From NCBI GenBank assembly GCA_001465935.1, contig LNKV01000023.1:186001-250000 (forward strand): a DNA stretch of 64,000 nucleotides. The letters are read 5' to 3'. Made by a program: the position numbers and the translations under genes. Under the pieces are notes generated by a model that had not been told where the DNA came from, searched no databases, and saw only the letters and a list, made by a program, of their open reading frames with translations. The stretch comes from Clarireedia homoeocarpa. Taxonomy: Eukaryota; Ascomycota; Leotiomycetes; Helotiales; Rutstroemiaceae. Of this stretch, positions 12,701 through 24,120 are shown piece after piece (position 1 is the first letter of the stretch; every line of letters begins with the position of its first letter).

Positions 12701-14981
12701 CTAGTACTGCAATCGACTCGCAGAGTTCATCGAGACGTAATGGCCGTTTTGCATGTACAATACATGCGAGAAGTTTTCTACGAAAGATTAGTGAACTGCG
12801 ACTGCTGGTAAGTGCTTTTGATACTCACGAGACGAATATACGTTCGGAAGCTTCAATACTTTCTATCTTCTTCAGGTAGTACTTTTCGTAGCTTGTCGGC
12901 AAACCCTCATCCACCTTACTCTGGACCGCTGATAGAGTTTTTGCCTTTGAAACCGAGTCCAACATGAGTGCAGCCCAGAGAAAGCAGCCATCTGCTTTTT
13001 CACGAAGATCCTGCAAAATCAAGTTTTGATATCCTTCGTCCAGATCCAGGCTATCCAGCTTCATTATTGATTTTGATAGATAAGACTCGATATCAGCACT
13101 ATTTGTATCTTTGGAGATCTCAATCACCGAGAACTTTGCCATATATGGCACCAAGTCCGTTCTGTCCTGGCTACTACACCATAAATGTAGATTGTAAGAT
13201 TTCGTGCTGCAGCTAGCAAGGGCGGTGAAAAACTCCAATATGTCTGAAACCGCTTCCATTCGAGGACCCATATCACATTCCTCGTCGATACCATCCAAAA
13301 ACAAAAAAGATGATGGGAGTTGTTCTAGCATCATTTTGATCAAAGTTTTCACATCTTGTGTCATCCCGGCAGTCGTGGTGTGTTGTGTGAAAGAGTGAAT
13401 GTCCTCAGGCATATCTTCGAGATGCGTCCAGAGTCGATTAGCCAGCTGCTCGGCGATGGAGCGGTAGACTTGAAGAGAAGAAAACACTTCATCAAACGAA
13501 TAATACTGATAAACAGGGCTGGATGAGGGATTCGTCTCTGAAAGCTTCTGAATTGCATATGCACAGAGAACTGACTTTCCCACTCCTGGGGCTGCTTTCA
13601 CCCACTAGATAATGCAAGATTAGCTGATACATGTATGATATGCTGGCTTATCCCGCGAATAACACCGAATTAGAACCAGAAGAATACCTTGGTATGGTTT
13701 GCAGCAAAACTTCTAGCGGAGTTGTTGTGCGGGGGAACGGAGTACGAGATGGCACACTTACAAGCATGCGAGATCCTGTATCTGGGTCGGTCCAGTCCTT
13801 AAAAAGTTGATTTGAAGAAAGCCAGGAGCAAGTATCGGGACTACGGCGCTTTAAATTTTGCTCTTGATGTCGAAAATTGCTCTCATTTAGAGTCGTATGG
13901 CCTCGTAGCCAATTTCTCACATCTTTCTGTCGTTCGCCTAGCTAGATCAGCTTTGTTGTTAATCGTGTTGGAATGTTTCACATACTCTTCCTCGCGATAG
14001 CTCTCAACTTCAATTCTTCAAGCTGCTTTTCAATGAAAGCTGTCTGCTGATCTCGAGCGATGCCTGCTAATCTTCTTTCTTCCGCGGCATTTTCGCGTTC
14101 CCCTCGCTGAAGTCGTTCTTGCACCACCGGTACCAATTGGCTGATACGCGCGGCATTCCTCTCGATATCTTTAATGATGCCATCTAGTTTAGATGTGCTA
14201 AAAGAAGAGAGTGCTCTACCCATTCTGTTTGCAACTTTTGATAGTCAGCATCGGAAAATTCAGATGGAGACTGGGACGGACCGCATCGATGGCATTCCTT
14301 ATCCACTCTCACCCAGAACCTTATAACATCAATGTAGGACATTTGCAAGAGCTCTTGCATCGTCTGCGACTTTCCAAAAAGTTCTTCATACTCGGTGAGT
14401 ATATTCAACTGAATGGTTAACTCGTCAAGTTGGTCTTTGATATCGTCGTAAAGATTGAGATATCTTTGTGAAGTCTTTCAGAGGTTAGTGAGAAGAACCA
14501 TTGTGTGTAGAATTTACGCACGCTTATCACAACTTTCATGCACCCCCAAATAATCGCCGTCGGCATAGGATCAGCATTGCCTGGTTATCGTGAGCTTCCC
14601 CGTAATTAAGATTTATGGATGGCTGCCATACTCATGGTTTCTACCACCCCCGAATAATCATCAAGGACTCTTATGACAGGTCTCAAGATCTTTCGGATAT
14701 TGCGGGTCACTTTAGAATCCGTGGTTTCTTTTTCAAGCTTTTTCATCGCATCGTTCACATCGTCCTTGTTGGGGAGTTTCGGTGATTTCTGCAAGTCAGC
14801 AATGAATTGAGGAGTCTTGCTCTTCTTCCCTCTACGGTTGACATATTCATCGAGCGCTCGTTTGAAAGGTTCCTCCTTCGGAACCGGCTCGAACGACCTA
14901 AATCCATTTGTTAATAAATTGTTCTCACTGTCATACAACCTTAGCTATGAGGATATCTTACACAGTCTTTTGTAAAGGCAT
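9720..14981 (-). CDS. NACHT-type NLR (STAND NTPase), nine exons
   Basis: Large fungal NLR-like protein; members of this class act as switch NTPases in non-self recognition and programmed cell death. Exons (minus order) 14962-14981, 14632-14897, 14522-14580, 14282-14474, 13986-14234, 13762-13937, 12829-13604, 11803-12777 and 9720-11742 close in frame to 1578 aa. Residues 1-320 form an N-terminal domain with DDYSGVVETM, GNADPMPTAI, YLNLYDDIK and RCVANRMGRALSSFSTSKLD, resembling the DUF7708-type region found ahead of NACHT domains. The P-loop is WVKAAPGVGKS (322-332), with Ala where relatives often have Gly, and Walker B is LFLDGIDE (about 422-429). A winged-helix-like segment follows. The C-terminal half starts near EFTCQQWILSS (about 905-920), has a strongly acidic stretch (about 1073-1193) and then a beta-rich region (about 1240-1578) without obvious ankyrin or WD repeats. 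The start comes from the 20-base first exon (MPLQKT). It is divergent from the AAA ATPase gene. Introns are 47-157 bases. Confidence 0.9.
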
Positions 14982-15994
14982 CGTAGCTCTGGATTATCCT
15001 TCTACTAGTTCACCTCGCATGTGTATGAGGGCATGTGCAATTCTCTACCAAGCTATTCAGATTCAGGATGGCAACAATACTCGTACAAAAATGAGAAACA
15101 CATAGCTTATTGTTCGGGGGTGGGGGAGGGGTGGTAAGGGTTGCCTCAGCGGTGCAGTCAGCAACGAATAGTATGGGGAGCAACCGGGGCGGTTGATAGT
15201 GCTGACATGCCGGAATAGGATGGGAGGCGTTTTACTGCAACGAACTCCGCCAGTGCGTCCCCAAGTCGGGCATCAAGCTTTTGTTATGGATCATCGCACT
15301 GAGCCCCTTTTTTTTTTTTTTTTTTGATGGCACAGCCTGCGCCGGGTGAGACGAGTAGATCTTCGCACATCGATTCCGTATATCATCGGGTTCGAAGCAG
15401 ACGCGGAGAATAAGCCTGTGTTGTGCTATTTACTTATGTAAGTAAATAGCACAACACAGTGTAAGTGAGGACTGACTACATATACGGCTGTGTACGCAAG
15501 GTTACTGTAAGCATGCAGTGGCACGGACCTTATCCCTGACCTCGCAATCGCTTCATCACTGCACCCCACCCCTCTTTGTACAGTCAGCTCGGCATGTATT
15601 ACTGTGAAAACCCCCAAAGTGACGCCACTTCTAGAGAAGTGACAGTTTGGGCTTATATTTGGTTTCACAATCACAGCCATGCATCTTCAGCTCCGAGTAT
15701 GCTCTCTGGACCTGTGAAAGTTATGCCGGCCCCCATCAGATCTTTGCCAAGTCCTGGTCAAGCTGATGCAGCAAAATGCAATATGCTTTCAACCCGGCAA
15801 TCTCTTCATAAGTTGTGTCTTGTCTTCTTCTCTTTCTAACGTATATTACTTATCTCTTTCTGTCTTTCTACCTGGGAAAATATTTCCAACATTTATTCGG
15901 CGCTCTCTCTGTGTGTGTTGTTTACTTTAAAATCTGCTCTATTTTATCACATTAAGTCTACGCGTTTCTTTGCACAATTGTCCCGAATTCAATC
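14982..15994. promoter_or_regulatory. Shared upstream region of the NLR and AAA ATPase genes
   Basis: About 1 kb separates the two divergent starts and should hold both promoters. It contains an 18-19 base T run (about 15308-15325) and the perfect inverted repeat listed separately. Near the ATPase start the strand is pyrimidine-rich (15820-15960), as is common before fungal transcription starts. No open frame in it is convincing. Confidence 0.5.
15416..15459. repeat. Perfect 44-base inverted repeat (21-base arms, 2-base loop)
   Basis: The arms 15416-15436 and 15439-15459 are exact reverse complements around the dinucleotide TG, so the stretch could form a cruciform or RNA hairpin. The inner part reads TTACTTA/TAAGTAA. 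It lies about 435 bases from the NLR start and 535 from the ATPase start. It could be a regulator binding site, a transcription end signal or a remnant of a small inverted-repeat element. The sequence shows only the symmetry. Confidence 0.85.
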
Positions 15995-18362
15995 ATGGCG
16001 TCCCCAACGACCACGGCAACGACTATGGACACATCCGCAGAGCCGGCAGTGGGCATTAGACGTGTGCAAACTGATCTAGGAAATCAAGCACAAAGGTTAC
16101 TGCGAGTAGACCAGATGTAAGTCAGGAAACATCCATGTTGTCGAGACGTTGGAAGCTAATAGTTTTCACAATACAGCTATAGCAGGTAAATACCCCGCAC
16201 CAAAAATAACAAACAAAGACCCATAACTCTCTTTAGAAAAGACCGACAAGTGCATTTCGTAAAGACTGCGAAAGCTACAGTCAAACCTGATCGGTTTGGA
16301 AAGACAGCATTGGTCGTTCGTCGCATCATTAGCAAACAAGGCAAGCCCTTCTAGGTTGAAAGAAGCTGAGGAGATATCTGACAGTATGCCTAGGAATGCT
16401 CGCGCGCACGGAGATTGATGTGAAATCGACATTACTCCAAGAGACACTACTTGAGATCTTCGCTGGGGTTGATGGATTGGACTTGAACAAAACACCTCCG
16501 ATGGTTTGAATTCTTCAACCCGCTGCAAGCATGCAGTAGCTAACAATTTGTAGGCATCGCCAGAGCTGTTCTTCCATGCCAGAGAAGCATTATTTTCAAA
16601 GAAAGAAGAAGAGAAGAACAAGAACGAGCCAAACCAAAATTTGATAAATGATATCGGCACAGCTTTACGATTTCTTCAGGAGGATTTTGGTAGTGTCATG
16701 CAGAATCTAGATTCGTTACTCGAAAAAAAAGAGATTACTTTCGACCTTCTTTGGACGATTTTCCCACCAAGAACATTGATAATCGCTCCTCTTCACGGAT
16801 TAACAAACCAACCGCAAGCCATGGTTCTCAAATCCGAATCATATGAGAGAAGAGAGAATGGTGCCAAATTCTATTCAGTGACGGGTGATATAATTACTCA
16901 TGATGGTGAGGATTTTGGATATGGTGCCTTGTCCATGGAAATAGACGAATTTGAAGGCGCGAGGAGTTTGACAGCACTCCAAGTATTCCCTCTGAGGTAT
17001 CACCAAAATCAGGAAGCTGTTCGTAAGGATCTAATCGCCAGAGGCCGCAAGTATTTGTCCTTGATACGTAAGGGAAATGTCTGTCAAGAGTACACATATC
17101 TCTTTGGTGTGAAGAGTACTGAGTTGCCAAATGGAAAAGCGAACATCACAAAAACCAATGTTTGTTGTCCATCTCCCAGCCTCAAACGTTCTACTGACTT
17201 TTCTAGCTCCAAGGACGGGCTATGATCGATCCAGAAGCCTACCGATCAAGCGTTGACTCCAGTACTCTAGCCAAACCCTGGGTTTACCCAGCTCAGTGGA
17301 TAACAGGTGAAGCTATGAACTTGAGCGATGATCAACTTCTTATATGTGCACATTTCATCAACGGTTTCAGTCTAAATCATAAAATATGGGGTCAATTCTC
17401 CGTTTCTGGCCTACAGGATATATCCTGGAATGAAGATGCCTTTTCAAAATTAGTTATCAACGACACTCGCCGAAGACTCATCCACGCCCTTGTTCGTTCT
17501 CACCGACAAGACGACGCCTCGTTTGATGATATTATTGAGAACAAAGGAAAGGGGTTAGTGGGATTGCTCAGTGGCAGTCCTGGTGTCGGAAAAACCCTGA
17601 CCGCCGAAGCTGTTGCGGAAGTCACTGGTCGTCCGTTATACCAGGTCAGCACGGGCGAACTTGGTATCGATGCGGATGTAGTCGATAGACGACTGGGCCA
17701 AATTCTTGAACTGTCCAGAAGATGGGGTTGTGTCCTACTTATTGACGAGGCGGATGTGTTTTTGGCAACTCGTGGTGTCGATCTGGCAAGAGATACGCTC
17801 GTTAGCATTTTTCTGCGAAGACTTGAGTTCGTTGCCCCTAGACCTTGGAATTGTCCAAATCTAACATATGCAGATACTTCCGCGGTGTTCTCATCCTCAC
17901 TACCAACAGAAAATCCGAAATCGACCCCGCTTTCCAGAGTGTGTACCTCTCTCCAAAAGATAACCGTCTCCTGCTAATTCGATCTCTCTAGGTCGTATAC
18001 ATTTCTCTCTCCACTACCCCGATCTTACTGAAGAAAGTCGTAAGACCGTTTGGGGTAACTTTATCGAGACAGTTGGGAAGCAAACCGGAAACGTTGTGAT
18101 TTCCCCGGATGACGTTGCCAAGCTTGCTAAGCTTGATTTGAATGGAAGACAGGTATGTTATCTCTTTTCCATTTAAAGATGCTCAAGTGGCTATTTCACT
18201 TCCATGATAGAAAGGATATGGAACTGTCATCCTGCGCATGTTGCTAACTTCTGAACCTAGATCAAAAACGCTGTATCTTGCGCCGTATCAATCTCGAGAG
18301 AAGAAAATAAACCACTTACGCTTGAACATATAGAAATGATTTTGGGTATCATTAACTTGTAA
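15995..18362 (+). CDS. AAA family ATPase with DUF7025-like N-terminal domain
   Basis: AAA ATPase of a family common in filamentous fungi and of unknown client. Exons 15995-16116, 16237-16340, 16385-16503, 16554-17159, 17207-17826, 17874-17938, 17992-18152 and 18261-18362 close in frame to 632 aa. Residues about 90-420 match the DUF7025-like front region (PRTLIIAPLHGLTNQPQAM, GRAMIDPEAY). The ATPase core has Walker A GSPGVGKT (440-447), Walker B VLLIDEAD (493-500), sensor-1 ILTTNR (531-536) and the arginine-finger segment QSRIHFSLHY. One intron (16341-16384) uses a GC donor (AAG/GCAAGC), inferred because it restores the frame into CLGMLARTEIDV. Between 16117 and 16236 a 9-base microexon is an alternative. 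It is divergent from the NLR, which may mean coordinated expression; the functional link is inference. Confidence 0.92.
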
Positions 18363-19072
18363 AGCGAGGATAGAAGACAATGCATAGATGTCCCGAGGCA
18401 AAGACTTGGCATATGAGGTTAGATTGAAGTCATAGGAATGGGAATGGCAGAAATGGATATATTATTTAATACCCATGTATTTGAAATTGACACAGTCACC
18501 ATATATAAACAGCAAACTGTTCTATGTGTTACTTGCGCCTTTCTTTTTCTTAAAAAAAAAAACCTATGAGCCAGGAAGGATGACAGGAGCTTATTGTATA
18601 GTGTATAAGTCAGAAATCGCCCTCATACATGCCATGCCATGCCATGCCATGCTGCGCTTGCTGGAATTGTCGACTGAGGATGAGGATGAGGATGTGTTGC
18701 ATGCTGTGCTTACAGTATCTTTCCGACTCTGAGGGAGGGAATTGCGATTGACAGGTGGGAAGGAATAAGGGAAGCTCAGGAAGTGGAAGTAGAAGTATTG
18801 TACAACTCTACAGGTGCGACCTGGCCGCTGTGCTGCCCTTGAGCGAAATGCCTGCGGTGTTGGTTTGAATATCTGTCTGTCTGTCTTGTCTTGCTTGTCG
18901 ATTTTGAAGGTCATGCATGCGTCGAGACTCGTAAAGTTTTATTTATCTACGTATGTACGTACTCTGCTGTTCATCCGTGCCGTCTATCTACACTACACTA
19001 GAAGCCGTCCAATTCTATGTAACCCTCGCCTGATTCGATCTACTCTCACATTCGTTCTCTTTCCCTCCCTCC
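18363..19072. other. Intergenic between convergent genes, with a short tandem repeat
   Basis: 3' flanks of the ATPase (plus) and the SMP-30 gene (minus). Contains about five copies of the pentamer ATGCC near 18628-18652. No gene is supported. Confidence 0.5.
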
Positions 19073-20230
19073 TCACAATGTCAAATCCACCCCCTCCAAC
19101 TTATACTTAAAATCAACCAGCCCCTCCACGCCTACATCCACCTTGAAAATCGCTCCCGCATACTCGTCATCTTCCTCCCCACCCCCCGCAGTCGTAACCC
19201 ATAGCTCCGTCCCCACGAACACCGGACACGTGATATTCTTCGTGGGGAACTTCACCTCCCCGATGACCTTGCCCTCGGTGCTGATCTTCAGCACTCTCCC
19301 CTCTCCGTATATCGCCTGCCAGATATTCCCCTCTGCGTCGAATTTGAACCCGTCGGGTTCGCCTTGGCCGTCGTGTTTCCAGAATACGCGCTCGTTGGTG
19401 AGGGAGCCGTCCGCGGGGGAGTAGTCGAAGGCGTACATTTGCCGTTCGGTTGAGTGGGTGAAATACAGGGTCGATTGGTCGGCGGACCAACCGATGCCGT
19501 TGGGGATTGTGAGGTCGGTGCGGATGGTATGCCGGGTTAGGTCGTGATTGAAGCGGAAGAGTGTTCCTGATAATGGGTTAGTAGGGGAACTGTGATGGGA
19601 GAAGGGCGGATGAGGGGTTGGAGAGATGCTGCTTTCATCACGTGTGAGGAAGCATTGGATATCTCTCGACTACTTGCTTGTGGACGCCATAAGATCGCTA
19701 GATCTTAAAGACTCCTCCAAACCTCCGCATCCCATCCTCTTTCTTTTTTTTCTTCCACCTCATCCCTCAAACAAGCAAAAAAACAACAACGACGCACCTT
19801 CACTTTGCGGCTCCCCCACCCAAAAGTCATTCATCGTCCCAATCCAAAACCTCCCCTGCGGATCCACCGCCCCATCATTACTCCTCAAGCGCTCATCCTT
19901 CTCCTCACTATCATAAAACCTCTTCAGCAACTTGGTCTTCCCATCGCTTCTCCGCAACACGTAAATTCCATGCTTGCCCCCGACCAGAATCCGATCCGTG
20001 CAGTCGATCCCTTCAATATCCGCCGTCACGCCCACCGGCATTTCCAGCTGGATGGTCTGCAGAGACGAGGGCCCGACATTCAGGTCGAGCGTGTGCAGAC
20101 GCTTTTTCTTGATGTCGACGAAGCGGAGACGGTTGGTGTGGCGCTCCCAGAAGGGGGCTTCGCCCAGACCGCAGGAGCTGTTGAGGTACGGGGTGGAGAC
20201 GGTCCAGGTTTGGATCGGGGGGGTGGACAT
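19073..20230 (-). CDS. SMP-30/gluconolactonase/regucalcin-like protein
   Basis: Six-bladed beta-propeller of the SMP-30/gluconolactonase family (SGL, PF08450), usually a divalent-metal lactonase acting on sugar lactones. Exons 19798-20230 and 19073-19566 close in frame to 308 aa, the normal family length. Visible signatures are GLGEAPFWE near the start (metal-binding Glu in GEAPxW), SNDGAVDPQGRFWIGTM, LTIPNGIGWSADQSTLYFTHS and EPDGFKFDAEGNIW, which carry the conserved Asn and Asp ligands. The start was set at the ATG of MSTPPIQTW; an ATG 96 bases upstream is also in frame but gives an unconserved Ser/Thr-rich extension. The donor of the single intron is GTGCGT. No signal peptide, so probably cytosolic. 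The substrate is unknown. Confidence 0.92.
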
Positions 20231-21092
20231 GGTGGCGGTGGTGGGATTTTGGGGCTGGGTGGTAGAGAGTGATTGATTGATGGATAGGGTTGCAGGGAAC
20301 TGGGAACGGGAAATGAAGATCAACACAGTGTATTCGAAAAAATATACGAGTACGAGTACTGGAACAAAGATATGCTAGGTACAGTGACGTGGGGTATTGA
20401 CGTCGGGACGGTACGGTACGGGCAGAGATACGTAGATGGAGGGGCAGAAACGTGATGTCATGTGCCGGAGAAGGAAAATATTTTGAGCGAAACGAAGGCC
20501 CAAAAATTCTCCAGTTTTATGACCAGTCCCTCTGCGGTGCGGTGTGGTGTGCTTTTTTTCACGGATAGTCTTAAATTTAGCAAGGAGATGGATGAACAAT
20601 TATGAGATGTAGATTGAAGTATTCCTACATGTTGATATAAGGGAGCAAAAATTGCGACGCGACGGCTATTCACCTCGTTCGTGTTACCATTGGCAAAAAT
20701 GCTCGGTTAGGCCGGGCCTTCTTCCGCTGCCAAAATGGGCGGTTTTCCCCAAGCAGATACTTCATATATTATACAAAGGATACAAAGATTAGAGAATATC
20801 ACAATCCGAAAACGCTTTTGTCGGTGGCTAACGCGCTTGTCGGTGGCTGTATTCGCGTTCATGTTCGTTCGCCGGCAGTAGCAGCGGTATTTCATGCATA
20901 AGTGCGCAGATCAGTACAAGTACTATGCGGACGCTGTGTTCTATTGTGTGTGTGTGTCGAGTCGTGTGCCAAGTGCTGTCTCAATTATTTGTTTTTCTCG
21001 TTCCCAAATCCTCACCAGATCTCCTTTTCCCCGGTGGGCGGAACGCTTGGGATCGGTCCAGAGCGAGCGAGCGACCCAGCGAGCCAGCCAAC

Positions 21093-21134
21093 GAACCATC
21101 TAGTGCTCGCCCTGAACCATCTAGTGCTCGCCCT
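21093..21134. repeat. 21-base tandem duplication
   Basis: Two exact back-to-back copies of a 21-base unit that begins GAACCATC and ends GCCCT. They follow a GAGC-rich run (about 21060-21090). Confidence 0.9.
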
Positions 21135-22586
21135 GAACCCGACTTCCATCCCGCACGCGAGTCTGTGTGTGAAATTTAAGGTCAATCCAGTACACGGCTC
21201 GCATGAGGCTAGCGACAGAGCTGCTAGTTTCATGTTCATTGTTCAGCTGCGTTATCGAAACCTTCCTGTCGCGACGATTATCCGTCTGCGATCTAGCCTG
21301 CGCTATTATTGTGTACAGCCTGGGCGGGCGAACGAACCGCTGGGGCTATGTCGTTCGCGCGTCTTGGTGCTCTGTGGACGTGACGCCGGCATATGTGTAT
21401 TCTCTCAAGGTTGTGTGTAGTAGGCAGGCCGTGAAATCTTAAAATTGCTCGTTGGGCAGCCACCAAGAACCACACAAACTCTCCATGTCCTCATCTCGCT
21501 TTCTAGCAATCTCGAAATAAGATTATCCTCTGTGCTTTGGGAAGTTATGTGCAGGGCGGAACGATATGATTGTCATGCCAGCCCTCCAATCCATACTCGC
21601 GATATCCATGTACGGGTATTTGCGACATGGTCCATCCCCAAGCCAATTGCGCAGACATGGTATGGGCCACGGGGCCAAATTTTATCAGGTCGGGCGGTTG
21701 GTTGTGTATGCTGTGTATGATGACTTACTTGCAACGGCCATTAGCCATGAAAACACCACATCGGAGCGGGATTGGAAAAAGCTCATCCTAAGTGTCAGAC
21801 CTTCCCTTCCTTCCATGGGACCCATCGAACCCATTTGCTCACCGAATCGAGAGGCAGGTTCCGACAGCACCGACACTTGCAAAAGCTATGCCACCAATCA
21901 CTCAAGCACGGCCTCGGCCAACCTGAGTAATGGCCCCGGATTCAGTAATGAGCAGCAGCCTTCCTGCCTGTCGACAAAGGACGCGGCTGAATTGAGAATC
22001 GCTGCGTCGAGCTACTGTAAAGGAATGCGAAATGCGACCCTACGTGTTCGCAGTCCACACTCATGTCAATGATATGTGTACATACATGATCACACTGCAA
22101 TGCTCAGTGCAGCCGCCAGCAGCGAAGAGCATTCTCACCGCCGATGATTGCCGCTCTCTCAGTGGTCTTTGGCCTTCACCGACACGGTCCAGATCTCGGC
22201 CAACGAAACAAAAGACTGGGGATCCGCGTGGGAATGATTCCACACGGGAATGGGATGGAAAACGCACGTTGGCACACGCATGAGAATCGTCACGACTCGG
22301 CGCTAGCTAGTATCTCACCACATTGCGCAAGAGACTGTTTGCCCGAACCCCATACCACTAACTTTACATAAGTACTACTTGCAGATTCGGATAGCGTTCC
22401 GTTGGATATACTGTTAGAGACAGACAGACCGCTGCTTGCCACGCGAATATTTCGCGAGCTGGAGAGTGGAACCCGCGATCATTCTTGTTGCTGAGGCAAT
22501 CAAATGTAATCAGGTGTTCGCTACAGCGTCATGTCACGTGATGCAATTGACTCCAGCATATTGAAATTGGTGCACGCATGAATAAG

Positions 22587-22624
22587 CTTAATGTAAGCAA
22601 AGCAACTTAATGTAAGCAAAGTAA
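22587..22624. repeat. 19-base tandem duplication
   Basis: Two adjacent 19-base copies around AATGTAAGCAAAG that differ at one position. A diverged third copy, CTAATGTGAGCAAAAT, lies near 23817. Confidence 0.85.
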
Positions 22625-23552
22625 CAGGAAACATTTGCTTTCGTGCCATGGCTAGATATTCCTTCCGGTATCGAGATTCCTCATGTCGTGTTACTGTCGG
22701 GACGGGAGTGTTGATGGATCAACCCAGCCCAAATGGTTATATTGGGAAAGGTGGGCATCAGCATATATCTCAATTCGTTTTAGTATACTTCGTAGATGAG
22801 CAGTGCGCACAAGCCGCTTCGAAGGAGTCTCGAATTCATTCAACCCTCTTTTCGTCCTTCTCCCCACGCTGCAATATTGGTAAGGATTGAGATCCTGAAT
22901 TGAGGTAGCTTTCGTATGGAGGATGTGATGTAAGTCGTGGTAAGTATTCCCGAATGCGCCCACGAAAAATAACGAATTACCGGTGTTGCATAAAGCGGCT
23001 TTGGCACTTTTCGGGATGCGTTTTCCTTGAGTATTGCCAAGTAGTGCCCCCAGCCTCTTCATTTTCTGGCGGTTTCGTACTGCCGGTCGTGTCTTCGAAC
23101 GAGGTGGCTGGGGACGTTAGCTGCACTGTACCTTTTCCACAAGATAGCGCGCAGTAGTATTGAGAAGCAGATCAAGCACTTGATAAGGCCAACGTCTTCG
23201 GGTCGATACATTGGCTCCCAAAACACATGACTGTCTTCCGCTGCGCGTCCGTTATGGAGTACATATGCGGTATCTGCACGTGCGGGGATTTAAACGTGCA
23301 GCTGTCATGGGTCGAAGATGTGGGAAAGCCAATCATCCCAGCCGGCCTCATCTGTGCCCTGGTTGAAGGGATATGGATGGCTGCCTCGTTTTGCTGATGA
23401 CGGAAACATTTTGGTTGTTTTCCACGCATCATTGCTGGGGAAATTGACGGCTCGCCTTGCAAAATGAAGATCCATCATGAGTTGTTCTGCTTTCGAATTT
23501 TCCCATTGGCCCGACTGCGTGCATTTTTACGAAGTACTACGTAGGAGCTTAA

Positions 23553-23588
23553 CTCTAAGCTTCCCTCTAAGCTTCCCTCTAAGCTTCC
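23553..23588. repeat. 12-base unit repeated three times
   Basis: Three exact copies of CTCTAAGCTTCC, each containing a HindIII-type AAGCTT palindrome. Confidence 0.9.
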
Positions 23589-24067
23589 TTCACGGGGTAT
23601 TTGGTGATGTGCCTGTCCGACCGCACCTTATCAAGCATCAAGCATCATCGGGGGGGGGGGTATGGGCCGAAAGGATTTCCTGGAAAATGATATCTGTATA
23701 CATCCCATATCTGGGATGTATGTCGTCTGTGTGATGGGATGGGATGTGTTGGACCGTGGAAGCTTATTCTGTAATAGGCTTGACGCTGACATGGCGATTG
23801 TCGCCGAGTAATCAAGCTAATGTGAGCAAAATCCAGTTCGCTGGGATTCACATTAACCTCAACCAAAATCGGAGACCACGGAAGAAAGACCTACTCTGGA
23901 AGCTGGATGGTTTGGGAAGGGTGGGACAGTGTGGAGCAGATACGAAACCCTGAGAAAAGTGTGTGCACATCGTCCTTTGTAGAATAGGCAATTCACGATT
24001 GTGATCACAGGAGAGCCATTCGGCCCAGTTATGGAATGATGGAAGAGTATTCTGGAAAATGATTCGC

Positions 24068-24120
24068 GAAGGGGCTTTGTGGAGGGGCTTCGTGAAGGGG
24101 CTTCAGGAAGGGGCTTCGGG
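24068..24120. repeat. Degenerate GAAGGGGCTTC repeat, four copies
   Basis: Four imperfect copies of a 13-14 base unit with the core AGGGGCTT. The flanks GAAG/CTTC make each unit partly self-complementary. Confidence 0.8.

Noticed and set aside
15360..15430. GGTTCGAAGC near 15388 as a tRNA B box
   Set aside because: No T-arm stem, A box or acceptor stem around it.
20902..21420. 172-codon frame in the gene-poor region
   Set aside because: Crosses a 21-base tandem duplication and shows no protein-like conservation or motifs.
21566..22072. 168-codon frame in the gene-poor region
   Set aside because: No recognisable domain, no introns and biased only by local composition.
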